The notes below the pieces were generated by a model. The model saw only the letters and a list, made by a program, of their open reading frames with translations. It was not told where the DNA came from and searched no databases. Positions 19,599-34,093 of a stretch of DNA of 64,000 nt are shown one piece after another. The DNA lies in contig AP026162.1 of NCBI GenBank assembly GCA_030295235.1, positions 1,054,001 through 1,118,000 of the forward strand, in the 5' to 3' direction. The stretch's first letter is position 1; every line of letters begins with the position of its first letter. Origin of the DNA: Fistulifera solaris (lineage: Eukaryota > Bacillariophyta > Bacillariophyceae > Naviculales > Stauroneidaceae). The translations under genes were made by a program, and so were the position numbers.

Positions 19599-21080
19599 AT
19601 GGAAGATTTTCAGGATGTTCAAGCGTCTTCAAATGGTGACGATCCGCAAGCACAGGGTCACGACGAGCCGACGAGTTTCACGGAGAATACTTTCATTGAC
19701 GATGATGGAGACGACAGCACTGGGCCACCTCAAGCCAAATATAAAGTGCTAGAAAAAGTGTTTGCGCGAGACACAGACGGGCTACTGTATCAGGCTGTTG
19801 TTCGGAGAGCACTTTACGGTCCTATTTTTCACAAGCAGGTGCACGTTGCCATGACAAATTCAACTGGAGAAGTGTCGGATGAAAACGATAGTTCAGAATC
19901 TTGGCAGTATTTTGTCCACTTTCTCAAGTGGAATGTTGCCTGGGATCGTTGGATACCAGAAAGTAAGATCTTACCAATGTCAGAAGACACTATACGATAC
20001 GCAGAAAAGTTAGCTGATGAACACAAGGCTTTACGAGCCGCTTTGACACGAAAAACGCCTGGGAAAAAAGCATTCCAAAACCTGGACACCGCAACCTTTC
20101 TTACAGAGTGGCGTAAAACTTTGGACCGTATAGATCAGCAATTCATGATGAACGGTATTGCTGCCACTTCTGCTACTACTGCCGCCTCGCAAGAAGTTGC
20201 CCCGAAGCCGGCAACGTCGAGTAATCCCCAGTGGACTAAGAGCGCAGTTCAAGCCGAAATCGCAATCCGTACCAAAGGCTTGATCTCGAAAAAGTTTGAG
20301 CCCCCATCAAACCTTATTGTTCTCCCCTTTACGCTCAAAAAGGTTCTGGTGGAAGGCTGGGAGATCATCAACCAGTGCGGAATGGTAGCGAAGATTCCAG
20401 CCAGCGTTTCCGTTCGAGAAGTTCTTGGGCAGTATTTGGCATCCAAAGGAATCGGTTCTTCATCGCACTCGATAGAAGATGCAAAAGTCAAAACTGAAGA
20501 CGCATCAACTGTAGATCCGTTGGTAACAGACTCTCGAGAAAATTTGGCTAATGAGCTCGAACCTTCTAATTTTCCGCCTTCTGGAAGTAAAGAAGCAGAA
20601 CCTACCCTTGGTAACGATAATGTGACACCAGCTGAGGGAGATGACGAAAAGAAACTTTCGATAGAGACAGAATGGACCAATTTATCCGAAGGACTCATCC
20701 AATTGTTTGAAGAAGCACTTCCCACACGGCTCCTTTACGAAAACGAACTGTACCAATTACAAGCAATCGATTCACAACAAGATACTTCATCACATCAAAC
20801 GTATGCCGACATCTATGGATGCGAGCATTTGTTGCGCCTGCTGGTGAGGCTTCCGGCCCTCCTGGCCGAGACGATGACAGAGGTTGAGTCAAGGTCCATC
20901 ATTGCCAAACTAAACGATTTTGTGCGCTACATGTACAAGAACCAGACGGTTCTCTTTCAACAAACGTACCGAAAGCTCTCTGACTTGGAACAGGAGCTTC
21001 AACAAAAGGAACAGGCACGAAAGACTCGTAAACGTAAAATGAACGAAGAGACGCAAGCATCAAATAATAGCGTTCACTAA
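19599..21080 (+). CDS. MRG-domain chromatin protein (Eaf3/MRG15 type)
   Basis: The first ATG in the open frame is at 19599 (MEDFQDVQ), giving 493 residues without a break. After an acidic start, residues about 45-145 form a chromo-barrel: KYKVLEKVFARDTDGLLYQA, then WQYFVHFLKWNVAWDRWIPE. This has the aromatic cage type that reads H3K36 methylation. The C-terminal half is an MRG domain: SNLIVLPFTLKKVLVEGWEI, then LPTRLLYENELYQL, GCEHLLRLLVRLPALLAE and FVRYMYKNQTVLF. Such proteins are subunits of the NuA4 acetyltransferase and Rpd3S deacetylase complexes. A long acidic linker inside the MRG domain enlarges it relative to yeast and human. The basic tail (KTRKRKM) fits a nuclear protein. Confidence 0.88.
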   Translation: MEDFQDVQASSNGDDPQAQGHDEPTSFTENTFIDDDGDDSTGPPQAKYKVLEKVFARDTDGLLYQAVVRRALYGPIFHKQVHVAMTNSTGEVSDENDSSESWQYFVHFLKWNVAWDRWIPESKILPMSEDTIRYAEKLADEHKALRAALTRKTPGKKAFQNLDTATFLTEWRKTLDRIDQQFMMNGIAATSATTAASQEVAPKPATSSNPQWTKSAVQAEIAIRTKGLISKKFEPPSNLIVLPFTLKKVLVEGWEIINQCGMVAKIPASVSVREVLGQYLASKGIGSSSHSIEDAKVKTEDASTVDPLVTDSRENLANELEPSNFPPSGSKEAEPTLGNDNVTPAEGDDEKKLSIETEWTNLSEGLIQLFEEALPTRLLYENELYQLQAIDSQQDTSSHQTYADIYGCEHLLRLLVRLPALLAETMTEVESRSIIAKLNDFVRYMYKNQTVLFQQTYRKLSDLEQELQQKEQARKTRKRKMNEETQASNNSVH

Positions 21081-21913
21081 TTTTTTGAAATTATCTCAAG
21101 CTTCAAGGTATTATTTTTGAAACCATTCATGAAGCTTTGATTGATAATCATTGGTTGCAGTAGTATGTATCTACAAAATACATGATAATTAGCGAAATAG
21201 CTTAGAAATAGAACTAGCATACCTAGCTCTTTCGCCCCACTATACAGCGAACAGTACCTCCTGCCGGTTGAAGCAAGGACGTAAAGCCTCACATGTACTA
21301 TTACTGTACGAAATAAATACGAAAACAGATTTGTGCCAAAAGAGAAAAACCAGTGGAAAATTCAGTCAAATGTCGAAAAATATTTGTGCCAAAAGAGAAA
21401 AACCAGTGGAAAATTCAGTCAAATGTCGAAAAAGCATCCGCATTTCAGGAAAATTAGGAATAAATATTTAGGATTTTATATATCAAAAAAAAAAAAAGAA
21501 AAAATAAATTGAACGACAAAACGACAAACGAAAAACGACGCATACACACACAGCACACACCGCAAACACCAAAATAGAGCAGAACATCGTCGGAATACCT
21601 GCGGTTCAGTCTTAATGGTTGAATAACATGCGCTTTTAAGCTCTTCAAAGTATGGCGTCCCTAATAAGTCATTGCGTGGGGGGAAGCATCCGGTACCTAT
21701 CGCCTTTCTCGCTTCCCCCCTCGACCATTGTATCGGAAACTCCATGAATCTTCAAACATATTGCTATCCGCTCGCAAATATTCTGTAAGGATTACTCCTT
21801 CAAAAGCAGAAAGAAGAACTCGGCTGTGTAGTGCCTACCCGGGCATTCACAAAGGAACTTTATTGTCACTTTCGTCTCCGAATTGCGTGGCAGCACTAGC
21901 CTCGCTATCAACG
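21081..21913. other. Intergenic stretch with a 53-bp duplication
   Basis: It holds a direct duplication at 21329-21433, an A-rich run near 21485 and the region upstream of the CDF gene. The CDF frame is open from 21728 but has no ATG before 21914. Confidence 0.45.
21329..21433 (+). repeat. Direct tandem duplication, 53 bp x 2
   Basis: Two adjacent, essentially identical copies starting at 21329 and 21382. Each runs from ATTTGTGCCAAAAGAG to GTCAAATGTCGAAAAA. The identity suggests a recent duplication. Confidence 0.9.
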
Positions 21914-23499
21914 ATGCGTGTTTTAGAGCTTCCGAAAACTTCAAATGACCAGAAACGGAAAGAAAAGAATGCTTATGCTTATTTTCGAAGAAATGAAATA
22001 CGATTTCTGTCATCTGGCGGGAACGCAAGCGATCAAAATGATACAACCGGCGCGCAGCCTCGTCAAGTTTCCGCTCATTACCCGCCGCTGGATGACTTAG
22101 ACAAGGCTACGCAGGATTCAAAGCAATCATCGGCTACACCTCTGTCGCAAGCTCACTTAAAGCGATTACAATACGTACTGTCAGTGGATGATGATAAAGG
22201 TTTATACAAGCGAATCCGTGAGACGCAATTGCAGAAGCTAGAGCAAAGCCGTCAAAAGACCGCCGAAAACGTGAACCGAGCTCTAATGGGAAATGTCGTT
22301 ATCTGTTTGGCGAAATTGGGAGCTTGGGTTTCGTCGGGTAGCAGTAGTATGTTATCTGAATTTATTCACTCCGTCGTCGATTGTGGCAATCAAGCTCTGC
22401 TACTTGTTGGTTTACGAAGTGCGCAACTTTCCGCCGATCGCAAGCACCCTTATGGTTATGGCAAAAGTGTCTACTTCTGGGCTCTCGTGTCCGCACTCGG
22501 TACTTTCTTCTTGGGAGCTGGTGTCAGCATGACACACGCCGTGGGTCAGCTGATGCATCCTTCGCTTCAGGAGATCACTTGGCAAGTCTGGGGTGTTCTG
22601 ATCTTCAGCTTCACGGTAGATGGATATGTTCTACGAGAAACAATCAAGGATATTTACGAATCAAAGCCTGATTCAGTTTCCATCTGGCGACACATTTCCA
22701 ACCTCCGCGACCCTTCCGTTTTGGCGGTACTATTAGAAGATGGTGCGGCGTGTCTGGGTATTGTTCTAGCAATCGGCGGCATCTCGGCCTCGCACATTAC
22801 TGGCAATCCGATTTACGACAGCGTTGCAGGTGTAGCGATTTCGGCCCTTCTAGGAGGAATTGGTCTTGCTCTAGTTCGAATGAATCATCGATTTCTCTTA
22901 GGACAAGCTGTCGACAAAGAAATATTAGAAGATATCGAAAAGATGCTTCTTACCCGCCGTAGCATTGATAATATCGGCTCGGTACAAAGCCAATGGATCT
23001 CTTCCGATACTTTTTCATACAAAGCGGAAGTAGACTTTGATGGGACTTATCTCGCCGCAAAATTGATGCCAATTGTGAGTTGTCCCCCTTTGTTCGATTT
23101 GTTTTTTGTTGGTTAGATTCGCTAACCTATCGTGCTCTTGTGTCACTAAAGTATCAACACGAATTTACCAAGATCCAGGACCCTGTGTCGTCTCATGGAG
23201 ATTTACAGGTTCTGTTGTCTCTCTACGCCGAGGATGTAATACGTACGGTAGAGAGAGAAGTGAGACACGTAGAAGCAGCCATTCGGAAAAAATATCCAGG
23301 CGCGGAGTACATTGAATTGGAGCCAATGAGCATAGATGCTCATCGATTAGCGATCTATGACAACATTGAAGATGAGCTACGACGTGTTGAAAGCGATGCA
23401 TTAAATCGTTATTTGAAATCGCTCAAGAGAGAAGGTGCGCTGGAGGGAATGAATATTCCAACCGACCACGATAAGGGACCGACAAACGAACAGAAATAA
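21914..23499 (+). CDS. Cation diffusion facilitator, ZnT9-like
   Basis: Two exons, 21914-23074 and 23152-23499, join in phase around a 77-bp intron (donor GTGAGT, acceptor AAAG). The protein belongs to the CDF family, closest in layout to SLC30A9/ZnT9. Membrane segments are visible: LMGNVVICLAKLGAWVSSGS, then GKSVYFWALVSALGTFFLGA, then VWGVLIFSFTVDGYVL and VAGVAISALLGGIGLALV. HSVVDCGNQ carries the HxxxD site in TM2, and LLEDGAACLG the partner Asp in TM5. A cytosolic-type C-terminal domain follows (SYKAEVDFDG). The N-terminus before TM1 is long and basic with an NRALMGN start of the core, and could target a mitochondrion. The true start is uncertain, because the open frame extends upstream without an ATG. 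The substrate is probably Zn2+. Confidence 0.85.
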
Positions 23500-23548
23500 G
23501 AGAAAAATGTAAGGAGAAAAAGTTTTTGTGCTATGATTCCCGAAAACA

Positions 23549-25040
23549 TTATTGGCTTGTCGCCCATGAAACTAGCTCTTCAATTTTCACATTAGCCTGT
23601 TGACCTAGCTTCAGATCTTTCACGGCAACCTCTCCGTTCTCATACTCGGATTCTCCGACGATCAAACAATACTTAGCCCCGAGTCGATCAGCGTGCTTGA
23701 AAACCCACTTCGATTTTTTTGGCTTCGAGGATTAAATCAACGCTTTGTCCCGCCTTTCGCAGAGCTGTCGCTGCCTGGATCGCCACGGGGAAGAGTTTTT
23801 CATTCATTGCGAACACAACCGTGTCAATTCCAGACTCTTCGAACGAAGGAAGAATATTTCTCTCCTTCAGAAGCTCTACAATAACAGCATCTCCAAAACC
23901 AAAGCCTGCTGCTGGGATAGAATCCCCTCCAAAAGTCTCCAGCAGTTTATCGTACCGTCCGCCTCCAGCAATCGCTCGTAACTGCCCTTTGCGATCGAAC
24001 GCTTCAAATACAATACCGGTATAGTACGCTAACCCACGAACTACGGAAGCATCCAAAATGATCCAATCTTGAATACCGTAAGCGTCACATAAGCTCATGA
24101 ATTTCTCCAGTTGCAAAACTGCTTTGGAATCCGCCCCCAGAGTTTCGCGCAAAGACTCGATCGATTTGTTAGTGAGAACATTCAAAAGCTTCTCGACTAC
24201 CGAGCGGTCCAATCCTAACTCCTCTAACTCTCCTTGAATGGCATCCACTGGTACCTTTTCTAGTTTATCAACGAGAACGCATGTGGCCGCAAACTTTTCG
24301 GGCGGAATTCCGAGTTCATTCAAGACTTCTCCTATCACCAAACGTGAGTTCACTTTGATCCCCACATCCTCCGACGTAAGTCCCACGCCTTCGAAGAAGC
24401 GCACCATAGCAGCAATCAGCTCCGCTTCGGCTTCTTCTCCCGCGACACCCCAAATATCCATATTCCATTGAAAGTGTTCTCGTCGGCGACCTCGCGTCAT
24501 CCGCTCGTATCGCCAGCATTGTGGGATCGAAAACCATTTGAACGGCAATGGTAAAGCTCCTTTCTTGGCCATGACCATCCGAGCCAAACTCGGAGTCATT
24601 TCCGGCCGTAAAGTGACGGCCCGCTCTCCCTTGTCGACAAAGTTGTAAAGTTGTTGGGTGACTTCTTCACCCGCTTTTCGTGTGTACAGCGCCTCACTTT
24701 CCAAGACCGGTGCATCGTATTCGACGAAACCCGAAATACGTGCCGTATCACGCCACTGATCAAAGAGCCAGTTCCTCAATCGCATGTCTTCTGGATAAAA
24801 GTCTCGAGTGCCTTTGGGAGGATTGGTGTCGAGTTTTTCGGAAACAACGCGACGCGTCTCGTCGGTATTCGTTTTATCCAGCAACGATTTGTCTTGTACA
24901 GCATTCGAGATGCGACCGTTGCTGGAAGCCAAAAGAGTTGTTAATTTGGTGTAAGCTCGAGTTGTTGCTGGTGTGAATGCGGTTGAACATCGCAGAGTAA
25001 TCCAGACAAACATGATGGATGCAATTCGATGATGATTCAT
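23549..25040 (-). CDS. HARS: Histidyl-tRNA synthetase, organelle-targeted
   Basis: This class II synthetase charges tRNA-His. Motif 1 begins PPKGTRDFYPEDMRLRNWLF. Motif 2 is CWRYERMTRGRRREHFQWNM, with the ATP-contacting Arg. The His-specific loop is GLAYYTGIVFEAFDR and motif 3 is AAGFGFGDAVIVELL. The N-terminus (MNHHRIASIMFVWITLRCS) is a signal peptide followed by STAFTP, the diatom plastid-import motif with Phe after the cleavage point. A second Met at residue 10 could give a shorter form. The frame changes at the T7 run 23714-23720, reading as one extra base. Past it the anticodon-binding domain continues (KWVFKHADRLGAKYCLIVG) and ends SWATSQ at 23549. The bacterial-like sequence fits an organellar enzyme, perhaps serving plastid and mitochondrion. 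Confidence 0.9.
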
Positions 25041-25570
25041 GGTCGTTTCAATGTTAAAAAAGCCTCAATTGCAACTACTGCCGGAAAAGCTGGATTACGC
25101 GCTGCTTTCGGGTTAGAATTGCCTTTAGAAATACAGAAATAGCAATAGAAGCTCTTGTTTGTATGTATTAATAATGGACAAGACGAAGGCGACGAGAATG
25201 ACGACGATGATGATTCATTTCAACGCGTTGTTCGCTCCCGCCTCGTCTCGTCCGCCGTCCGCCGTCTGTTGTTCGCTGCAATTTTTTTGTCCTTTTTGTC
25301 CGGGAGCGACCGACGAACGAACGGAAGAGTGACGTCGCATGCATGTCGCATCGAGCATTCCGTAAAGCAACAGTTTACAGGACAGTCGACCTCGCACCGC
25401 GTTTCCCAAGATCTTCACTTCACTTGCGTTCGGCGGAAAAGATCTTTTGGATTTCTTCTCCATCCAACTCAAACCTTCAACAAACGTCGACAAAAACGAG
25501 AAGCGCAACAAAACAACACCAAAGTTCATTCCACATTCGCAGGATCGTTATCTTACTTTTTCATTAAAAC
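25041..25570. promoter_or_regulatory. Divergent region between HARS and GPI
   Basis: 530 bp between two start codons on opposite strands. A GACGACGATGATGATT-type simple stretch lies near 25190-25215. No gene supported. Confidence 0.4.
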
Positions 25571-27307
<1,737 letters not shown>

Positions 27308-27364
27308 TACTCTACTTATTAGTTAAATTGTCAGTAACCAATTTAGATAAAATGTTCAAATTTT

Positions 27365-29316
27365 CTAAAGCAGATCAACCTTTTTCTTGTCAGCTTCTTT
27401 ACGGTGCGCAAGGTAATGCTCCAGCAATCTGCCCGTCGAAGCGTCGAAGCCTTGCACGGAAGCACCCGTTTTCCGCGAGTTGCTTATTTGAGATCGCACC
27501 TTCTTTGAAAAGGCAATGCCGAGATCAGCACCATATCTATCAAAGCTGTTAATGCCCCAAATGAACCCCTGTATCACTGTCCGATGTTCGTACATAGCAA
27601 TCAACTGCCCAGTCGCGTAGGCATCCAGGCGTGTCATAAGGAGACTGCTGCTGGGCCGATTGCCCGGACATGCTTGATGTTCCCTCAGCTTTTCTGATAC
27701 ACCTTCTTGAATAATTTCGACGACGGTCTTTCCGGTGGCGAGAGCATCAGGCTGTGCGAAAAAGTGGGACATGAGTTCATCATGATGAGACAGTGCCTCT
27801 CCTGGTACGTCAATGTGCTGCTGTGGTTCCATAAAGCCAATAAAGTCTACTGGCATTTCACGCCCTTGGTGTAATAGCTGTATCCACGAATGCTGTATAG
27901 TAGGTCCTACTTCTCCAAGATTGATTTCACCCGTCGGATGGAGTAAAAGCGTTCCATCCAACGCAACCCTCTTTCCGTTGCTCTCCATATCCAGTTTTTG
28001 TACGTAAGCGGGGAAGTCACGAAGCGCTCTCGTATACGGCACAACGGCACGGCACGAGTAACCAAGAAAGGTCGAGTTCCAAACGCCAAGCAGTCCCAAG
28101 AGCACAGGTATGTTGTCGTAGAGTGGTGCGTTGAAAAATGTTCGTCCATGTCATGTGCGCCCTTGAGGAAATCGCACATCACAGGGTAAGAGAAATGAAG
28201 CGAGAGAGGAAGTAAGCCCACCGGGGAACATAATGAGAATCTTCCGCAAATAGCCAAGTAAGGAAATGTATTTTCTTTGCTGATTCCGAACTGACGAGAG
28301 CGAATGGGGTTATCCGTGACAGCAAACATTTGCGTTGCCGACGCGTTGGTCTCTGTGGCACCTTTCGTCCCTTCCTCTTTCTTCAAACTTTCCACAAGCC
28401 ACGACCTTGCAGTTCGGGCATTCAAAATAGTCTCAGCGTCCGTAAAAGTCTTGCTGATAACCACGACAATCGTCGTGCTTGGGTTCAAGTCCGATGTCGC
28501 TTGATGAAAATCCACAGGATCCATCGTGGCTACAAACCTTAATTTTCGGCCTTTGCTGGCTTCAAAGGCCGCTGGATCCATTTGTAGAGCCGATGCCACA
28601 CAGTTGGTCCCGAAATAGGTGCCACCCGAAACTCCGATGCATAGAACCGAATCAAAAGGCTTTCCCGATACTGAACGCTTTGTCCCACTTCGAATGTCGT
28701 CCGTGACCTGTTGAATAATCTTTCGCACTGTATGAATAAACTTCAGCAAGGAAGGGCCATCCTTCAAATGCTGCTTAAGGCTTGTGGGAGAGACGGCTTC
28801 TGCAGTGGCATGAGTCTCTGTCGGAGGAGTGCGCGATCGACTTCGATGAGTAGAACGTTCGGGACGCGGAAGATCCTCATTGTATGGTCCTTGCAGACCG
28901 ATAGGGTAATTTTCCGGAAGTCTCAGAACGTGATGCAGAACCGGAGAATCTTCCGTCGTATTTATTTTTACTCCTGTCTTCATTGCTTCCCTCCGTTCCG
29001 TCATTTTCACCGCATCGGCTAGATCGAAAAGTAACTCCATCGTTTCACCGGTGACACGCTGTCGGCTATAATCTAGAATGACAGTTCGTGGTTTTATGCC
29101 CGCGTAAGAAGACAAAGCCGGTGCAGTCCGATGAATGGTGACTAAGCCAGTGCAGCGGGCTGAGTTTTTGCACAAGTTTCGAAGGTGCAATTTGTCGTCT
29201 GTGTAAAACCGTTCAGCATGAGCGAGCAGCGCATCAAATTGCGGTAGATCGGTGCACTTTAGGACCCACGATGTTGAAGGCGCCGAGCCATTGCCGGCAT
29301 TGTGTCGCATGCTCAT
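27365..29316 (-). CDS. Diverged GPI paralogue, possible pseudoenzyme
   Basis: About 650 residues with the full GPI fold but altered active-site segments. The phosphate loop GIGGSDLGP is replaced by [22 protein letters not shown] becomes [22 protein letters not shown] becomes GPTIQHSWIQL, and the C-terminal helix reads SFDRYGADLGIAFSKK. The SKTFT segment and GAHDMDEHF are kept, as is the Glu of WGEPG (here LGEVG). An Arg/Ser/Pro-rich insert (HRSRSRTPPTET) interrupts the N-terminal domain. A frame break sits in the A5 run 28134-28138, reading as one base missing. It is tail-to-tail with the canonical GPI, as if from an inverted duplication followed by long divergence. It could be a regulatory or altered-substrate sugar-phosphate isomerase. 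No targeting peptide is seen. Confidence 0.8.
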
Positions 29317-29743
29317 CGTTTTAATGCTTTAAAAATGAAAAGATGTTACCAGGTATGGACGATGTACCTGGTACTTATAACCAACGCCAAAAATTGCGTT
29401 TATTATACTGTATCCGTGGCGCGATCGCGAAAAGCGTGTAGATTCAATCATGACTGAAACGGCAATCGTGACAGGGACTAACGATCCGCAAGTATTATCT
29501 ACAAAACCAAGCGACACGTACATGCGCGCCGTGCATCTTGTGTTCTTGTTTTTCAGTAAAAATTGTCTGGCATCATATTCGACTTCGAAGATATCAGTAA
29601 CGCGTAAAACGACAACGGCGTGATGATATAATATAAGGATAAAGAAAGCAATCTCTATCGTTTGTGTTAGCTTAGCCTCAAGGATACTCTACAAATTCAT
29701 AGGTCGTGCAAACACCTCAAGCTGCAACAAATCGCGTCACAAA
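29317..29743. other. Intergenic stretch with two TACCWGGTA motifs
   Basis: It carries TACCAGGTA at 29347-29355 and TACCTGGTA at 29365-29373, plus a weak TCATGACTG element near 29448. No gene supported. Confidence 0.5.
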
Positions 29744-31276
29744 TCAATCGATCTTTCTCTTGCGTGTCGTCTTTCTGCTTTTGCTTTTGGGTGCGGACTT
29801 TCGAGCCGAGGGATTTTCATCCTCCATCACTACTTGATCTGTGTTCTCTTCACCCATGGGCACCGTTTGGTGCAGTAGATCGCACACCACATCAACCTGG
29901 TCCGACACTAGCACCCCCATTTCCTGGAAATTATAAAAAGCAAGCTCACGAGTCAACGCGGCACCCACGAGAGCCGGTCGAGTAGCGGATGGCACGTTTT
30001 GAAGCCTCTTTGATCGAAGGAGAAAATGGTTTCTGAAAAACAAATGGTGAACGGGGTCAGGTAGATCCCAATCGTAGATGATCTCTAAGTATCGTTTTCG
30101 TTTCAGCAGCCGTTCCAAGAATTTGAATTCGGGTCGGCGTGATCTGGGTAGCCGAGGATCTCAAACTTCTGCAATCCCTCGTGTCTTTCCACAGCATGAA
30201 AAAGATCCTTCCAGCGGCTGCCCCACTGATGTTCATGGACCATAAATGAAAACTTTTTAAGATTCTTGTTGTTACGAACAGCACGAGCCAACGCCTTTCC
30301 GCAACGAGTAGTAATGCACTCGTTGCCTTTATCCATCACTGACGATTCTAATTCTTCCAAATGACCTAATTGAGCCACTCGATTAAGAAATGACAGCATG
30401 AAACGTTTTGGATACCTATCATCCTCTGAACCGATTTCGATGCGGATGGCTTTGGGGACGATCTCTGCGTTCTCCAGATTGATCAGCTCGACTTCTCTGT
30501 CGAAAAATATAGAAAGCCCAACGCTTCTAATCGGCGCAGCAAGAAGCTTGGGAATTAATTGATGCGGTAAATCTGGGATGTCGAGGTACTCGAACAAATG
30601 CAAATGATCGAAAAGACGTTGTAGGACATGATTTTCCAGTTTTGTATATGGCAGCGAGAGAGATCCAAAGCATGTCGTGCGGGTCACCAGATGCTCTACG
30701 AATGCTTGACTATCCAGCGAGCATCAACTGTCAAATTTATCGGAAACGGCCGTGTTGCTAGAGCAGCTGAAAGGAATTCGTTGGCTCTTGATTCGAGAAA
30801 GAACTTATGTGATGATGCCGGTCCAAAGAATACAGCAAGTCGCTCCGACCGGTCAGCGTCAAAGTTCAATTTGTCATTGAACGTAATACCAAGCCATGGT
30901 TCACGTTCTTCATAATAAAATACATGGTCTTCCTTGGGAGTTAGCAAAGTCCCAAAGAATACAGCCGTATCAACAATCGCATCGTCTGAATCACCATGGA
31001 TGTCGACAGAGACACGAGATCGAAGTTGAAGACATTTTTGAAAACGAGTAGTGACTTTTTCCTCCAAAACTCCAACCAAGGCGTTGTTTGCATCCAAATG
31101 GCGCTATTTTTGTATTGCTTCAACTCTTCGAGCGTCTTTGGTGCTTTCAACAGCTTGTACGTCGGCAGTTCTTCGTCTCTCCATGTCTTTGCAATCTGAT
31201 GCGGCTCAAGCTGCGAGCGAGGAATCAGCTCCAATAATGAATCTGTGTTATTTTCGAAAGAAAGGGGCATCGACAT
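29744..31276 (-). CDS. Unknown protein with LRR/RNI-like repeats
   Basis: Four overlapping frames on the minus strand read as one protein of about 510 residues; the likely start is MSMPLSFENN at 31276. Breaks lie near 31096-31098, 30710-30715 and 30131-30133, and at each one a single added base would continue the frame. The middle holds leucine-rich segments such as GKALARAVRNNKNLKKFSF and HEGLQKFEILG, typical of ribonuclease-inhibitor-like repeats. The tail is strongly basic (SKSRKTTRKRKID), suggesting a nuclear protein. I do not recognise the family and infer it is stramenopile-specific. With three breaks it could also be a decaying gene. Because breaks of the same kind occur in essential genes nearby, I prefer assembly error. 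Confidence 0.6.
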
Positions 31277-32723
31277 GTTGATGAATATTAGTTGTGTGCT
31301 ATTCCCGCTCCTTTTGTTGTTGAGGGGCAAACGATTTTGTGCGTGCTGTGCGATCGCAAAAAAAGAAGGCACATCAACATCACGCAGGCAGCAGGCAGGC
31401 GAAAATGTCATTCGTCTAGCCGTCGTACGTTCGATTAAAGTACATGACAATATGGATTATGCACTTTGAGAACGATGCGCACGTTTTCTGACTTTATGTA
31501 AAGCGAAATCTCCAAACGCTGTAAAGATCATACTATTGATTGAGGTATTATGGTTCAGCAAATAGGAGGGATAGCGGGCTTTTAACTCCGAAATAGATAT
31601 TCATGACTGAAATTCAGTCGTGATGAAGTTAATGTATGTTGTATGTACACTTGGGGATATAATAAATATTAGTGTGAGAATGTTCCGCGGTATACCTCTC
31701 GCCGCCATCTATCCTCGCGTGCCGTGTAAAAAAAAGCTAAAAATTATTGCACGGTGAAAAGACAAACAGAAACTACCAATCATGCAAACGAATGAAGGCT
31801 ACCATGGTAGGTAGGCAGCAGTCCGGCTCGGCCGAACATGGGTGACTCTTGACTGAGACTCAGTCGTGGAAAAAGTAACATACATGTCAACCTATAGTAA
31901 TCAGAGACAATTATCCATAATGTACTATCAGGTACCGGTAAGCCACAAGCTTTACTGTACTATTGTAAGAGGTAAGAGGAACATGTAAGGAGCTAAGGTT
32001 ATAAGGGTTTGCGAGATCAAAAACAATCAAGTAGGATCTTCTTGTTTACAGAATGAACAAATTGATTAAGGTCCTCTTTGGTGAGCGTTGATTCGCATTG
32101 TGGATTGGAGAATCTTGTTGCAGACTGTAGTGTTGTTGTGAAGAATTTTTGACGTCAAATGACAAACGCAACTGAATCTTACAAAGGAGCCTATACTCCA
32201 ACCGTCCCATTTGCTTGCAATCAAGGAACGTAGATGCTCTTTGTCTCTTTTTATTGGCTTAATTTTCAAAGCTGAATCATAGTTTCTTGTTCATATATCT
32301 CCGTACAAATTCCTGATTTTCGCCTAGCTCACAATCTCGTCAATAAACGCCATCCAATTACTTGTTGACCTTAGATCCACTAAATCTTCGACTAGTTCTC
32401 CTAAAGAACATCGCGTGATTTACTAATCAAGATTCTTTTTCTTTCATCGGCCACGAACTATCTCAACTTATGATGTCAATGATTTACATTATAGTAGCCC
32501 ACAACTCGAACAACTCATGCGGATCAAGGACGCAAAGACTCTGGCAGCATCGATTTGTAAGACACCTAGTACTATTGTCCTTTCCTGAATAAACAGTTAA
32601 ATAAAAACCTAATTCGAATAAGGCCTAGGTTACCGAACGCGGGTAGTTCTCGCGAGTAAGAGAATGCAAAAAAATTGCCATGTGTGACACGGAAGCAAAG
32701 CCTGATAGTCGACTCAAAGCCCA
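31277..32723. other. 1.4-kb intergenic stretch with two palindromic elements
   Basis: It contains CATGACTGAAATTCAGTCGTG at 31602-31622, stated here only as a palindrome centre, and a second TTGACTGAGACTCAGTCGTG at 31849. No gene or tRNA is supported. The rest is AT-rich without an evident pattern. Confidence 0.45.
31601..31670 (-). repeat. Dispersed palindromic element, reverse orientation
   Basis: TCATGACTGAAATTCAGTCG is a near-perfect inverted repeat. It is followed by an ACTTGGGGATATAATAAAT block that matches, in reverse, the TTACTATAGxCxAAAG block preceding forward copies such as 53790. One of about a dozen copies in the window. Confidence 0.65.

Positions 32724-34093
<1,370 letters not shown>

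Noticed and set aside
21728-21913. Upstream extension of the CDF transporter
   Set aside because: Open but with no ATG; kept only as a note on the uncertain start.
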